Below, piece after piece: positions 47,301 through 54,679 of a stretch of DNA of 64,000 nt. Both the position numbers and the translations under genes were made by a program. The number at the start of each line of letters is the position of its first letter. Position 1 is the first letter of the stretch. This stretch comes from Lepisosteus oculatus (taxonomy: Eukaryota > Chordata > Actinopteri > Semionotiformes > Lepisosteidae), in assembly GCF_040954835.1 (NCBI RefSeq), contig NC_090698.1, forward strand, positions 1,176,501-1,240,500, given 5' to 3'. The notes below the pieces were generated by a model that saw nothing but the letters and a program-made list of their open reading frames with translations, made no database searches and was not told the DNA's origin.

Positions 47301-50300
47301 AATTTGCTTGTAATCTAGTCAGCTGTACACGTCACACTGTCCAATATGTCAATGAACAAGTAATAAATAGGTCTATTCCACGCTGAAAAGAGAAGAAAGA
47401 AAACAATGTTTCGGCTGTGGAGCACCCGATGCGTAGACCTGAAGAAGGCTCCACAGCCGAAATGTGTTTTCTTTCTTCTCTTTTCAGCATGGAATAAACC
47501 TATTGCTTGTTCCTTTGCAGCCTACGCCTGCTGACACAGCTCCCCACCTGAATTACTTCAACTTCCTTCTAGAGGATGGCTTTGCATATTGACAGGCCCT
47601 TAGCAAGAACACCCAATGCACTCCGGAGACCCAGCCGCACAACATCGACCCTGTGGCCTCTAGTCATGTCGGCCCAGTGCAGGGGAGACGGCACACACCT
47701 GAACAGGACTCCCTTGATGACCTGCCAGGCGTTGGGAGGCGGCTGTGGCGGCGGCTGCTGCTGCTGCTGTGGGTTCTGTGCCGTCTGGACTGTCTGGTCC
47801 CCTCCTGCAGCCCCATTGCTGCTCACCTGCACAGACAGAAAGCGTGTTCAGGCCCCTCAGGGAACGAAACATCAACCAGCAGACCCAATAGGTGGAAACT
47901 ATTTCAAACGGCAGAAACCAGGCACACTTTTATAGAAGGGCTTCTGGGGGGTCTAAAACTAACCACCCAGGCATGTTGTTGATGTCAGTAATAACTAAAT
48001 GAGAAAGATGGGCCACAAGCCCTCCTCTCATTTGTAACCTAAGTAATAAAGGCTACATTAATCTCACTATTACTCTCCCAAAGCTAAGAGTCATGAGTTA
48101 CCTTGCTTGCATTTCCCTACTAGCAGGTACATGACAGTCAGGTTTCAAAGCTTATGCACTCTGTATGCTGAGCCACACCTACCAGGCTGCTGCAGCCCCA
48201 AACATTAAACACCTGCATTAGGCTAGTCAAGCCCTTTAGGAAGATAATCTGGCTACTGTTTCTCCGATGATGTAAAGCCTCTTGTGGCTTGTATGCCTTT
48301 GTCTCCAAGCTGCTGAAATGTCATTTCAACTTTAGAGAATGTTTACACCAAAAACCGAACAGCTTGTAAAAAAGAAGAATATGTCTTGTGCAATTACCAA
48401 GTTACAGATCGTTCTGTCCCTGGAACACAACAAAGGGCACAGCTGGCTTGAGCCATCTGGAGAGGAATCGGCAGTAAAGCGTCCGGTTGAGCATGAACAT
48501 TCCTGGGTCTTCTCTTAAAAAGCATCAGCCGTATCTTCATTGATCAGCTTACTAGATTGTCCCTTCCTACTGTGAGCTATCCAGCAGGAGTTTCCTTTGA
48601 GCTGATTTTTGCTACAAACCTAAAACCTCTACAGCAAAATCAACTGAATATTTATATCAGAATCACAGGTGGGATAAAAATCTGCTGCTGGGAGCTTATA
48701 CAGTCACACATCAAGCACCAGAGTCATAAAAACGGGGTTTTAGACTAAACAATAAATACTGCACAACAGACATTCACCAGCTTACTGTCACAGGTCCACA
48801 CTGAAATCAGCAGCCGGACTCTATCCTTGCTCACTGTGTTTGGATAAAGAGCACCACTCACTTCAGAGTTAGTGATCTTCCTGCTTAGCATTTTAGTAGC
48901 ACTTCTGACAAAAACCTCCTGCTTTCTAAAGCACAGCAGCACACTTAAGCTAGATGGCAGTCCTGATTTTCAGTTAGTGCTCCAACCTGTCTCCCTGCTC
49001 CTCTCCTCACAAGGTCACTGGAATGACAAGTGTCTGACTCATGCCAAAGGCACCACACGGCTTTGTGACCTGGGTGTCAACAAGCGTGCAAGAGTGAAAC
49101 AGTGAGGAAAACACGAATGATATGATAGAACTCTGACCTCAGATCTGTAAAAATATACACATAGATAAAACACAGATCAAGTCACTACAAATGAAATGAA
49201 TGAGACAGCAGTAGCTCTCCCCCAATTGGTAAACCATGTGTTTTGTGTACAAATAAAGAGATTAGACATTAAGCTGAGATTTGGACAGCACAAGGTAATT
49301 ATTACCATGCAGAAACTTTAGCTTTCCCAGGCTTGATAATTAAAACTAGATTTCACATCAGTACATTACGAGTTAATTTTTAACAGATCTTAACACTTAT
49401 CTTGCCATTGTGACAACAGCACTACCTGTAACCCTACAAGAGAAGGACAGATGGGTTCAAACAGAGGGAACTGCAGCACTTCACAAAGCCGAGCCTGTCC
49501 CAGGATGACCAGCAGAACCCCTCCTCCCCTTGCTGTCTCAGCCCCAGCGCAGCGCACAGACTCGGGTGGGTCGCTCCCCGACCTTGGGATCACTGTTCCC
49601 CGGAAAGGAGGACTCAGCACAATCTGGGGCGTCCAGTGAGAGAGGCCTGGAGTGACCACAATCTGGGGCGTCCAGTGCGAGAGGCCTGGAGTGACCACAA
49701 TCTGGGGCGTCCAGTGCGAGAGGCCTGGAGTGACCACAATCTGGGGCGTCCAGTGCGAGAGGCCTGGAGTGACCACAATCTGGGGCGTCCTGTGCGAGAG
49801 GCCTGGAGTGACCACAATCTGGGGCGTCCAGTGCGAGAGGCCTGGAGTGACCACAATCTGGGGCGTCCAGTGAGAGAGGCCTGGAGTGACCACAATCTGG
49901 GGTGTCCAGTGAGAGAGGCCTGGAGTGACCACAATCTGGGGTGTCCAGTGCGAGAGGCCTGGAGTGACCACAATCTGGGGCGTCCTGTGTGAGAGGCCTG
50001 GAGTGACCACAATCTGGGGTGTCCAGTGAGAGAGGCCTGGAGTGACCACAATCTGGGGTGTTCAGTGAGAGAGGCCTGGAGTGAGCTGAAGTTTGCATCT
50101 GAAGCACAGCAGTGGCACAGTATGCACACTGGAAAACTAGCAGACCGATCACGTACATCCCTGGGCTGGGGGCAGTGACTGAATTTAGCAATGTCCCATC
50201 ACCCTCTACTGGGCTGAGACATATTTAAAAGGCACGATGACTTCAGGTCTATTCATGATTGAGGTAACCTATATGGCACCCTAAACTAGGACTCACAAAG

Positions 50301-51604
50301 GCAGCAGCAAATCAGAGCAATTTAATCACTGCAATGTCCACTCACATACATTTTAATTAATTAGAGCAGTTCTGCATGTTGTCAGATGGAGTATTGTGGA
50401 TCATGCTGAAAGCTTAGGGGGCAGAGCAATGCTATTCTCACCGGCAATCGTACAGGGCAGCCAGTAGGAGCTGAAGCAGCGGCAGGGGTCACAGTCGGGC
50501 TGTCGGTGGACACAGTGCTCAGTGCGGTCTGTACTGGGCGCTTCAGAACGACGTGCAGCGTCTCTCCAGACACCTCGTGCTGTCTCGGGCCACACCAGCC
50601 AGGCTGACGCGCAGTGTTTCCGACACTGTCATTCCGCTGCCGGTCGCTGGAGTAGCGATGCGCCCTCGGTGTGTCAACAGCACCCCTCACCTCCCCCCGG
50701 TCCTCCACACCACAGCCCGGCCTCTCGCCGGCCACACCGTGCGACAACACGTTAAAGCCCTTCCATCTCGGGCCCCCAAGCCGGTCACAGAAGCAGGTTT
50801 CTAGCGGCCAGACTGTTCGCGTGTACCTTTCCACGCTCAGACGATGTCCAACGCGCCACGTTTCCATTAGTCAGTGCGAGCAGGGGGCAGCCCGGCTGCG
50901 CAGACACCCCCTGCCCGGCTCGGCAGCCCCGCCAGGAGCCCCGCCAGGCCGGAGCGCAGCTCCACTGACCCGACACGGACGCCAAAGGGCGAGATCCATC
51001 TGAACCTTTGCGTGTCGGGGGCTTGCGTGGATCTGTCAATATGTCAGCGTCAGAACGAACGCGAGCCAGCCTGCTGCTCGTGAAAATTAACCCGTCAGGC
51101 CGGCTGAGACAAAAAATAGGGCGACTATTTGTCATCGCCTCTCATCCGACCCAGTCACGATGAAAAACGCCATTTATAAGCAACACTGTCGTACATTTCT
51201 TTCTTAATCTTTCAATGACTACCCACAGCGAGTGTTTCTGTTCCCTATAGACAGCTGGTGAGCTGACGCTTAAAACACGACTGTTAATGCTCGGTTGATT
51301 TAATTAAAGGAACTAAGCAAAGCACGTCCACAATGCTCATCAAACTATACAGATCATTAATTCATGTAGTTATCATTTATATTCATTTCCCCCAGACCGC
51401 ATCATCTAAAGAGAGGTCTGCTCGAGATAAGCTCCGAGAATACTCCCAAAGCAGGGAAAGACAGCGTCCTTAAGCTTTGGCCCGACTGTTTCCATGATCA
51501 ACTGTTCGCGATTTTTCTACGGGGGTATTTTCTGAGGGCAGTTTTTTTACCTCGCCGTTGCTGAGGGCGGCTTGCTGAGTGGACTGGCTCTCCTGCGCCG
51601 CCAT
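35193..51604 (-). CDS. clptm1: CLPTM1, cleft lip and palate transmembrane protein 1, whole gene span (14 coding exons, 631 aa)
   Basis: CLPTM1 is a multipass ER/Golgi-associated membrane protein. In mammals it restrains forward traffic of GABA-A receptors, and its paralogue CLPTM1L acts in GPI-lipid handling. Coding exons from the start: 51604-51551, 47826-47699, 43689-43566, 42012-41854, 41257-41140, 40239-40154, 39693-39573, 38949-38705, 38101-38008, 37652-37462, 37060-36965, 36679-36544, 36074-35907, 35368-35193. All phases agree and the total is exactly 632 codons with the stop. Similarity to human CLPTM1 (669 aa) runs throughout. An N-terminal Gln/Pro linker precedes a first membrane helix (IFIIWAISSW, about residue 61). 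A large luminal domain follows (HVYFTKSGFHPDP, FDAVSGDYYPI), then a C-terminal membrane bundle from about residue 350 (IQFWNSRQSLEGLSVRSVFF, NETNFVVQVSVFIG, ITMTPQLFINYKLKSVAHLP). A short charged tail ends EGEKKND. RELB lies downstream in tandem, as in human. The introns carry most of the repeats in this part of the window. Confidence 0.97.
35907..36074 (-). CDS. clptm1: CLPTM1 coding exon 13 (residues 518-574)
   Basis: It encodes GFITMTPQLFINYKLKSVAH, LPWRMLTYKALNTFIDDLFA and RIGCLRD, the most conserved part of the family. Acceptor TGTCCCCAG, donor GACG|GTAAGA. Confidence 0.97.
36544..36679 (-). CDS. clptm1: CLPTM1 coding exon 12 (residues 473-518)
   Basis: It encodes MAFRYLSWLLFPLLGCYAIY, then a hydrophobic stretch ending GFLLTF. 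Acceptor GTTTTTAG, donor TTTG|GTAAGT. Confidence 0.95.
36965..37060 (-). CDS. clptm1: CLPTM1 coding exon 11 (residues 441-472)
   Basis: It encodes LDRENRVAGVFPRLTFKDKS, then TYVQSSTKIYDD, a loop between membrane segments. Acceptor CTTCCTTCAG, donor GAT|GTGAGT, phase 0 at both ends. Confidence 0.95.
37462..37652 (-). CDS. clptm1: CLPTM1 coding exon 10 (residues 377-440)
   Basis: It encodes DIQFWNSRQSLEGLSVRSVF, VVLLYILDNETNFVVQVSVF and KITKVMDVR: two membrane segments nearly identical to human. Acceptor after a C-rich tract, donor AGG|GTGAGC. Confidence 0.97.
38008..38101 (-). CDS. clptm1: CLPTM1 coding exon 9 (residues 346-377)
   Basis: It encodes VALLETNPYLLGLTIVVSIV, then HSIFEFLAFKN, a membrane helix beginning the C-terminal bundle. 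Acceptor ATGTTGCAG, donor AACG|GTAAAC. Confidence 0.95.
38705..38949 (-). CDS. clptm1: CLPTM1 coding exon 8 (residues 264-345)
   Basis: This is the largest internal exon. It encodes YVKFDAVSGDYYPIVYFNDY, WNLQKDYFPVNESL and PLSLWRWQLYAAQ, ending EDQDSVK. Acceptor CTCTGTAG, donor GAAG|GTCAGA, phase 0 at the end. Confidence 0.96.
39188..39475 (-). mobile_element. tRNA-derived SINE in CLPTM1 intron 7
   Basis: Read on the minus strand it starts with a tRNA-like head: A-box-like TGGCTCAGGATCTG and an exact pol III B box, GGTTCAAATCC, at 39409-39399. It runs to a tail ending in CCAATAAAGTGATCT-type sequence. It is highly similar to the copy at 42352-42632. Confidence 0.85.
39573..39693 (-). CDS. 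clptm1: CLPTM1 coding exon 7 (residues 224-264)
   Basis: It encodes RAEDFGPVEVISHWHPNLTI, then VDDHTAWVKGAVPPPLDQ. The HWHPN block is strongly conserved in the family. Acceptor CTCCTTGCAG, donor CAGT|GTGAGT. Confidence 0.95.
40154..40239 (-). CDS. clptm1: CLPTM1 coding exon 6 (residues 195-223)
   Basis: It encodes MLNKYKRRRFLKTKNLLTGE, then TEADPEMIK, a basic patch conserved with human. Acceptor TTTTCTCAG, donor TTAAG|GTATAA. Confidence 0.94.
40660..40975 (+). mobile_element. ATATAGCGCTTTT-family element in CLPTM1 intron 5
   Basis: It contains CCCGTTACCTGTAAAGCGCT, GTGGAGTGTCCAGAAAAGCG and CTATATAAGTGTAAGCAATT. This is the inverse orientation of the element at 26.53-26.89 kb, and it ends in an ATT-rich tail. 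The 5' part (CATATCACCCTGCAGCTCCC) is not shared with that copy. Confidence 0.7.
41140..41257 (-). CDS. clptm1: CLPTM1 coding exon 5 (residues 156-195)
   Basis: It encodes KVKQNGSLYIHVYFTKSGFH, then YRRLATVHVSR. Acceptor TTTCTGCAG, donor CGGA|GTAAGA, ending in phase 1. Confidence 0.95.
41854..42012 (-). CDS. clptm1: CLPTM1 coding exon 4 (residues 103-155)
   Basis: It encodes DLHVYISEDEHF, DLVYGDWTSGE and GCYEHYQELEVPE of the luminal domain. Acceptor GTTTCCAG, donor CCGAG|GTGGGT, phase 0 at both ends. Confidence 0.95.
42086..42264. repeat. Foldback (hairpin) repeat in CLPTM1 intron 3
   Basis: The left arm (about 42086-42165: ACAAGTAATAGATTTATTCC, CATGCTGAAAAAAAGAAG, CCGTGGAGC) and the right arm (about 42188-42264: GAAGGCTCCACAGCCGAAAT, TTTTTTTCAGCATGGAATAA) are nearly perfect inverse copies around a loop of about 20 bp. 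A transcript across it would form a long stem of roughly 75-80 bp. Confidence 0.85.
42352..42632 (-). mobile_element. tRNA-derived SINE in CLPTM1 intron 3
   Basis: This is the second near-full copy of the family at 39.2-39.5 kb, with the exact B box GGTTCAAATCC at 42574-42564. It sits between the foldback repeat and the MITE-like palindrome, so three elements are packed into about 900 bp. Confidence 0.85.
42633..42946. mobile_element. MITE-like long palindrome in CLPTM1 intron 3
   Basis: Arms of about 110 bp (42633-42742 and 42837-42946) are imperfect inverse copies. Both carry ATCGCCTGAATAAAA, GTCATCCATGTTTC and GGAACAGGACCCTCCTTAAG (the right arm in reverse complement). They surround a unique loop of about 95 bp. 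No transposase is encoded. Clear target-site duplications were not identified. Confidence 0.75.
42957..42997. repeat. Perfect 18-bp inverted repeat with 5-nt loop
   Basis: GTCTGATCCCCCTGACTT is followed by TAATT and its exact reverse complement AAGTCAGGGGGATCAGAC. It lies 10 bp beyond the MITE-like palindrome and looks like the fused ends of another element. Confidence 0.9.
43566..43689 (-). CDS. clptm1: CLPTM1 coding exon 3 (residues 61-102)
   Basis: It encodes RIFIIWAISSWFRRG, the first membrane helix with a basic stop, then SRNLFPKDTLM, which is nearly identical to human. Acceptor TTTCCTATAG, donor ATG|GTACGG. Confidence 0.95.
43797..44110. repeat. 42-43 bp minisatellite, about 7 units, CLPTM1 intron 2
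   Basis: Unit starts (TGGTCAGCGTG) fall at 43804, 43846, 43888, 43930, 43973, 44016, 44058 and 44100. Each unit contains the near-palindrome GACCAGACCTGGTC. Two units have one extra base. The array opens long frames on both strands that are not genes. Confidence 0.95.
44111..45650. other. CLPTM1 intron 2 sequence, nothing recognised
   Basis: Mostly AT-rich. Short open frames near 44994-45510 on both strands show no family resemblance. Confidence 0.4.
45655..46840 (-). mobile_element. 5'-truncated L2-type LINE in CLPTM1 intron 2
   Basis: The minus strand encodes broken RT. SGVPQGSKLGPLLFNIYM lies near 46680, WMTQNVLNLNCDKTEVMLIG near 46540-46500, and a thumb/C-terminal block with TFVFSRIDYCSALLAGVSKS, LNKLQYVQNSTARILTRS and SFQWLPVKFCVDFKILTLTY at 46372-45914. 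The 3' end is an ATAATAATAA-type tail at about 45655. At least three frames are needed, so it is inactive. The RIDYC-ALL and WLPV--R-DFKIL motifs are typical of the L2 clade. Confidence 0.85.
47355..47512. repeat. Foldback (hairpin) repeat in CLPTM1 intron 2
   Basis: The left arm (ACAAGTAATAAATAGGTCTA to TTTCGGCTGTGGAGC, about 47355-47437) and the right arm (GAAGGCTCCACAGCCGAAAT to GGAATAAACCTATTGCTTGT, about 47440-47510) are inverse copies with a short loop. It belongs to the same family as 42086-42264 and lies only about 190 bp from exon 2. Confidence 0.85.
47699..47826 (-). CDS. clptm1: CLPTM1 coding exon 2 (residues 19-61)
   Basis: Acceptor TGTCTGTGCAG. The exon encodes a low-complexity Gln/Pro tract (PQQQQQPPPQPPP) followed by the conserved NAWQVIKGVLF. 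The CAG-rich stretch at about 47755-47775 is a likely length-variable site. It ends TTCAG|GTGTGT in phase 2. Confidence 0.93.
49618..50088. repeat. 39-bp minisatellite, 12 units, CLPTM1 intron 1
   Basis: CTGGGG phase points recur exactly every 39 bp from 49624 to 50053. The unit includes GACCACAATCTGGGGCGTCC and AGTGCGAGAGGCCTGGAGT. Substitutions are few (GCG/GAG, CGT/TGT, CCA/CCT), so the array is young. Because 39 is a multiple of three, long artefactual frames open on both strands. Confidence 0.97.
50089..51545. other. CLPTM1 intron 1 near the promoter, no exon recognised
   Basis: A GC-rich, CpG-containing segment at about 50400-51100 has several overlapping open frames on both strands but no recognisable domain. 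It may be part of the CpG-rich promoter domain or an intronic enhancer. Confidence 0.35.
51551..51604 (-). CDS. clptm1: CLPTM1 coding exon 1 (residues 1-18)
   Basis: It encodes MAAQESQSTQQAALSNGE and ends at a GAG|GTAAAA donor in phase 0. The ATG sits in CAAGATGGCGGC, a perfect TISU element, which supports this start choice and implies a short 5' leader. Confidence 0.9.
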
Positions 51605-51608
51605 CTTG
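51597..51608 (-). promoter_or_regulatory. TISU/YY1 element covering the CLPTM1 start codon
   Basis: The minus strand reads CAAGATGGCGGC, an exact match to the TISU consensus SAASATGGCGGC. This element acts both as a YY1-type transcription element and as an initiator for mRNAs with very short 5' UTRs. It predicts a transcription start only a short distance upstream of 51608. Confidence 0.75.
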
Positions 51609-51740
51609 CCTCTGTCGCTGCTGGACTGGAGCTCGCGCGTCGCGAGATCGCACGCGCTTTCTCCGCTCGCGTGACGCGGTCACATGGCGGCCCGGAGCTC
51701 CCGGAAGCGCCGCTCGCCAGGACGGGCTGGCCCGACTTGG
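51609..51740 (-). promoter_or_regulatory. CpG-rich core promoter of CLPTM1
   Basis: The GC-rich segment upstream of the ATG contains an ETS-type CCCGGAAGC near 51700 and a GTCACATG E-box-like motif near 51679, with no TATA box. This is the architecture expected for a housekeeping gene. Confidence 0.55.
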
Positions 51741-52045
51741 TCAATGTAGAGAATGCGTTGTCATGTCACACACAGTTGCACAAACATAGAAGAGACATTT
51801 TTCTTGTTGTGTCTTACGTGGTAGCAACATTGGCAGTATGTTTACGTGGAGGCATGGACGGATATGCTTTCCTTTGTTGACTTGTTAGCTTTTTAGATTT
51901 AAGACAATCAACTGCAGCCTGCATTTTTCCCTCCGTATAGGTGTGTGACCGCTTTCAGAGCTGGGGTCAGAGGCAGGGATATAGGTAAGAGGGAAAAGGC
52001 ATCATCCAGCTGGGGGCTACACAATGGTGATGGAGGGGAGACCAC

Positions 52046-53500
52046 TGGTCCAGTTCAGTTCAGTTTATTTGTCATAGCCACAAGTGCAGTGAAATGCTTC
52101 TTTGCTTGTATGCTACGATACAAAGACATTAAGAAAAGACCCAAACATGAACACAGAACAGCAGCAGCAACAACAAGAAGTTAAATAACAACTTTAAAAA
52201 ACACATCAGACAAGCAGTGTGAAAAGAGAAAAAAACATCAGTGTGAGTAGTACTATACTATAGGTGTAGTAATGTAGATGAGTTTAGTCAGTGGCAGGGG
52301 TAGAGTTCACTAATCTGACAGTGATGCAGGAAGAAACTCTGACTCTGGAGGTTCTGGCCTTTCTGCTCCTATAACGCTGACCAGAGGGAGGGGGAGAACA
52401 GGGAGAATCCAGGACGACTGGTGTGCTCAGCGATGCTCCCAGCCTCCCTGAGGCAGCGGGTTGTAAACTGTCCACAGGAGAGGGACAGACAGCGGGCTGC
52501 TGCCCAACCACACTGTAGCCCCACATGCTGTATGAGCACACTTTTAATAGCGCACCTGTAGAATGTGGTCAGGACAGTTGTAGACCAGAGTTTTTCAGCT
52601 GTCTGAGGGAGTAAAGGCGCTGTTGTGCCTTCTGTGTAGCTCCAGGTACATGCTGGGACCATGTTAAATCATTAGCGATGAAGGTACCCAGGAACTTGAA
52701 GCTGCTGACCATCTCAGCAGCCACCATTGCTGCGAATAGGGGTGTGGTCCCACCCTGCTCCCTGAAATCGATGACCAGCAGTTTGGTTTTGCTGACGTTG
52801 AGGGAGAGATTATTGTCAGTGCACCACTCCACCAGGTTCCCGACCTCATCCCTGTGGTCTGTCTCATCATTACCAGTGATTCGGCCAATGATGGTGGTGT
52901 CATCAGTATATTTGTAGATGGACTTGGAGCTGTCTGGCCACACAGTTGTGGGTAAACAAGGAAAACTAAGCACACAGTCCCGAGGGTCACCTATATTGAT
53001 GGTCAGCGTGGAAGGAAGTTCTCCATTATCCCTAACAGTCTGTGGTCGGCCAGTCAGGAAATCCAGAATCCAGCTGCAGAGAGAGGTGTTGATGCCCAGG
53101 TCATTAAGCTTCCTAACTAGTCTGGAAAGAACTACTGTGTTAAATGCAGAGTTGTAATCAATGAATAGCATTATGACGTGTCGTCATCATCCAAATGAGC
53201 CAGGGCAGTGTGCAAACCAGGGAACTAGTATTGTCAGTGGACCTGTTACACAGGTATGCAAACTGCAGGGCCCCTAAGACCTCAGGCACCATTGTGTTAA
53301 TGTGCCTCATGACCAGCCTTTCAAAGCATTTCATTATGGTGGACATGAGCGCAACCGTCCTGTAATCTTTAAACTGGTTGCAGTATTTTTCTTCGGCACT
53401 GGTATGAAGGTATGATTTAGTAGAACACAAGGGAACAGAAGATTGTAAAAGTGAAAGACTAAGAACCAAGTAGACAAAAACTCCCTAAAAACCGTGGCCA
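52046..53500 (-). mobile_element. Degenerate CR1/Rex1-group LINE between CLPTM1 and SDHAF1
   Basis: Minus-strand translation gives RT pieces in order. FKDYRTVALMSTIMKCFERL and LQFAYLCNRSTDN lie at 53469-53158, then [44 protein letters not shown] (catalytic box) and [19 protein letters not shown] at 53171-52569. The 3' end is the TTCAGTTTATTTGTCATAGC-type tail at about 52050, which recurs inverted near 62700-62760. Stops and frameshifts disable it, and the endonuclease is absent. Confidence 0.82.
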
Positions 53501-53599
53501 ACTGGTCTGCACAGGGCTCAGGTCCAGGAAGGCTGTCTGGACTGGTTGCCTGCTGTGCGTGTTGTTACCCTCCGTGACAGACAGCCGGATCAGCGGCCA

Positions 53600-53700
53600 G
53601 GAACTCCGACAGCAGTGGCTCTGTGATTCCCTGTGAGGCGCTCTGCGTGCAGAGTCCAGAGAAGCGCTGAAGAAGTGTAATGTATTGTTATTACATAGCA
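53600..53700 (+). repeat. Partial ATATAGCGCTTTT-family element
   Basis: CAGCAGTGGCTCTGTGATTC, then GGCGCTCTGCGTGCAGAGTC and CAGAGAAGCGCTGAAGAAGT, matches the end of the element at 40.66-40.97 kb with several substitutions. Confidence 0.5.
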
Positions 53701-54059
53701 CATTTATTGTTATTATAGCACAAAAGAAACAAATGCAGTGCAAGAAAATAAACAAATGTTTCTTCAAAAGCTCCTGCTTTTCACGCACCCAGCCAGTGTT
53801 TACACGTGAAACTGAGAAATTCTGAACGATGGGATGGAATCAATGAAAATAAATCAATTTATTTCCGTTACAAGCATGTGAGAGGAACTGACCTGTAGCA
53901 GAAGGCAATATGCCAACCAACTGAGTTGTAGCCTGATGTGTATCTGATTACAGAAAGTCTACAGCAATACCCAATGAACAGCGAAATAACAGAAGTTCAA
54001 GTCAGGAACCACTATGGAAGATTTAAGAAACAGTGAGACCAATGTTACATTCTCTTGTT

Positions 54060-54404
54060 CAATTAAACTTATTTTATTAAAACAGTCTGTGAGAAATAAC
54101 GCAAACTACAATATCGGCATTACAAATCCTTCCACTATGGAGATGTGACAGCGGCCTCTCGACGGGTTTGAGCCCGATGAGTCTTGCTCCCGAGCTGTGC
54201 TGCGGGCTGAAGGCTCTGCAGTCCAGTGACCCTGCGGTAGACTGACCAGCCGCCTCGGACCGACGGCCGGGGCGTGACTAACCAGCTGCCTCTCCTGCCA
54301 GAGCAGTCAGGGGAATGAAGAGGCGGACGGATAGGAGCCGCTGGCACCTGAAATGGACCCGGCAGGTCCAGTTCTCCGCCCCCGAGCGCAGTGCCAGCCG
54401 GGGG
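54060..54404 (-). other. Probable SDHAF1 3' untranslated region
   Basis: It follows the SDHAF1 stop. A minus-strand AATAAA lies at 54078-54073, giving a 3' UTR of about 330 nt. Confidence 0.5.
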
Positions 54405-54653
54405 TCAGCCGCGCCCCCCGGGCCTGGAGAAGGCGCCCAGCCGCCGGGTGGTGGCGTGACCGAGCTGCTCCAGCTGCCGCCACCCGCGCCGACACAGGTA
54501 CTCGATGTGCATGACGTCAGTCCTGGGAATGCTGGCGTTCTGGCGGAACTCGTCCCGGATCCGGGGCAGGAAGCCCGGCTTGTGCGCCGCGGCCCTCAGG
54601 AGCTGCCGGTACAGAGCCAGGACCTGCTTCTGCAGCCTGCTGTGGCGCAGCAT
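54405..54653 (-). CDS. sdhaf1: SDHAF1, succinate dehydrogenase assembly factor 1 (82 aa)
   Basis: SDHAF1 is a small mitochondrial matrix LYR-motif protein that helps load Fe-S clusters into SDHB during assembly of respiratory complex II. The product begins [20 protein letters not shown], with the LYR motif in LALYRQLL, and continues [30 protein letters not shown] and [11 protein letters not shown]. These match human SDHAF1 blocks ([49 protein letters not shown]). I chose the ATG at 54653 because the family starts at M-x-RHSRLQ; the frame extends 20 codons further upstream without family similarity. It is shorter than the human protein (115 aa) because the C-terminal tail after GAFSRPGG stops at TGA (54407-54405). 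The coding part is one exon, as in human, but a CAG acceptor-like site lies at 54680. Confidence 0.93.
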   Translation of the reverse strand: MLRHSRLQKQVLALYRQLLRAAAHKPGFLPRIRDEFRQNASIPRTDVMHIEYLCRRGWRQLEQLGHATTRRLGAFSRPGGRG

Positions 54654-54679
54654 GGCGAGGAGGGGCCGCCTGGGTGGAC

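Noticed and set aside
49390-50191. Several long frames on both strands (up to 219 codons)
   Set aside because: All follow from a 39-bp repeat unit, which keeps every frame open; frames on both strands at once argue against coding.
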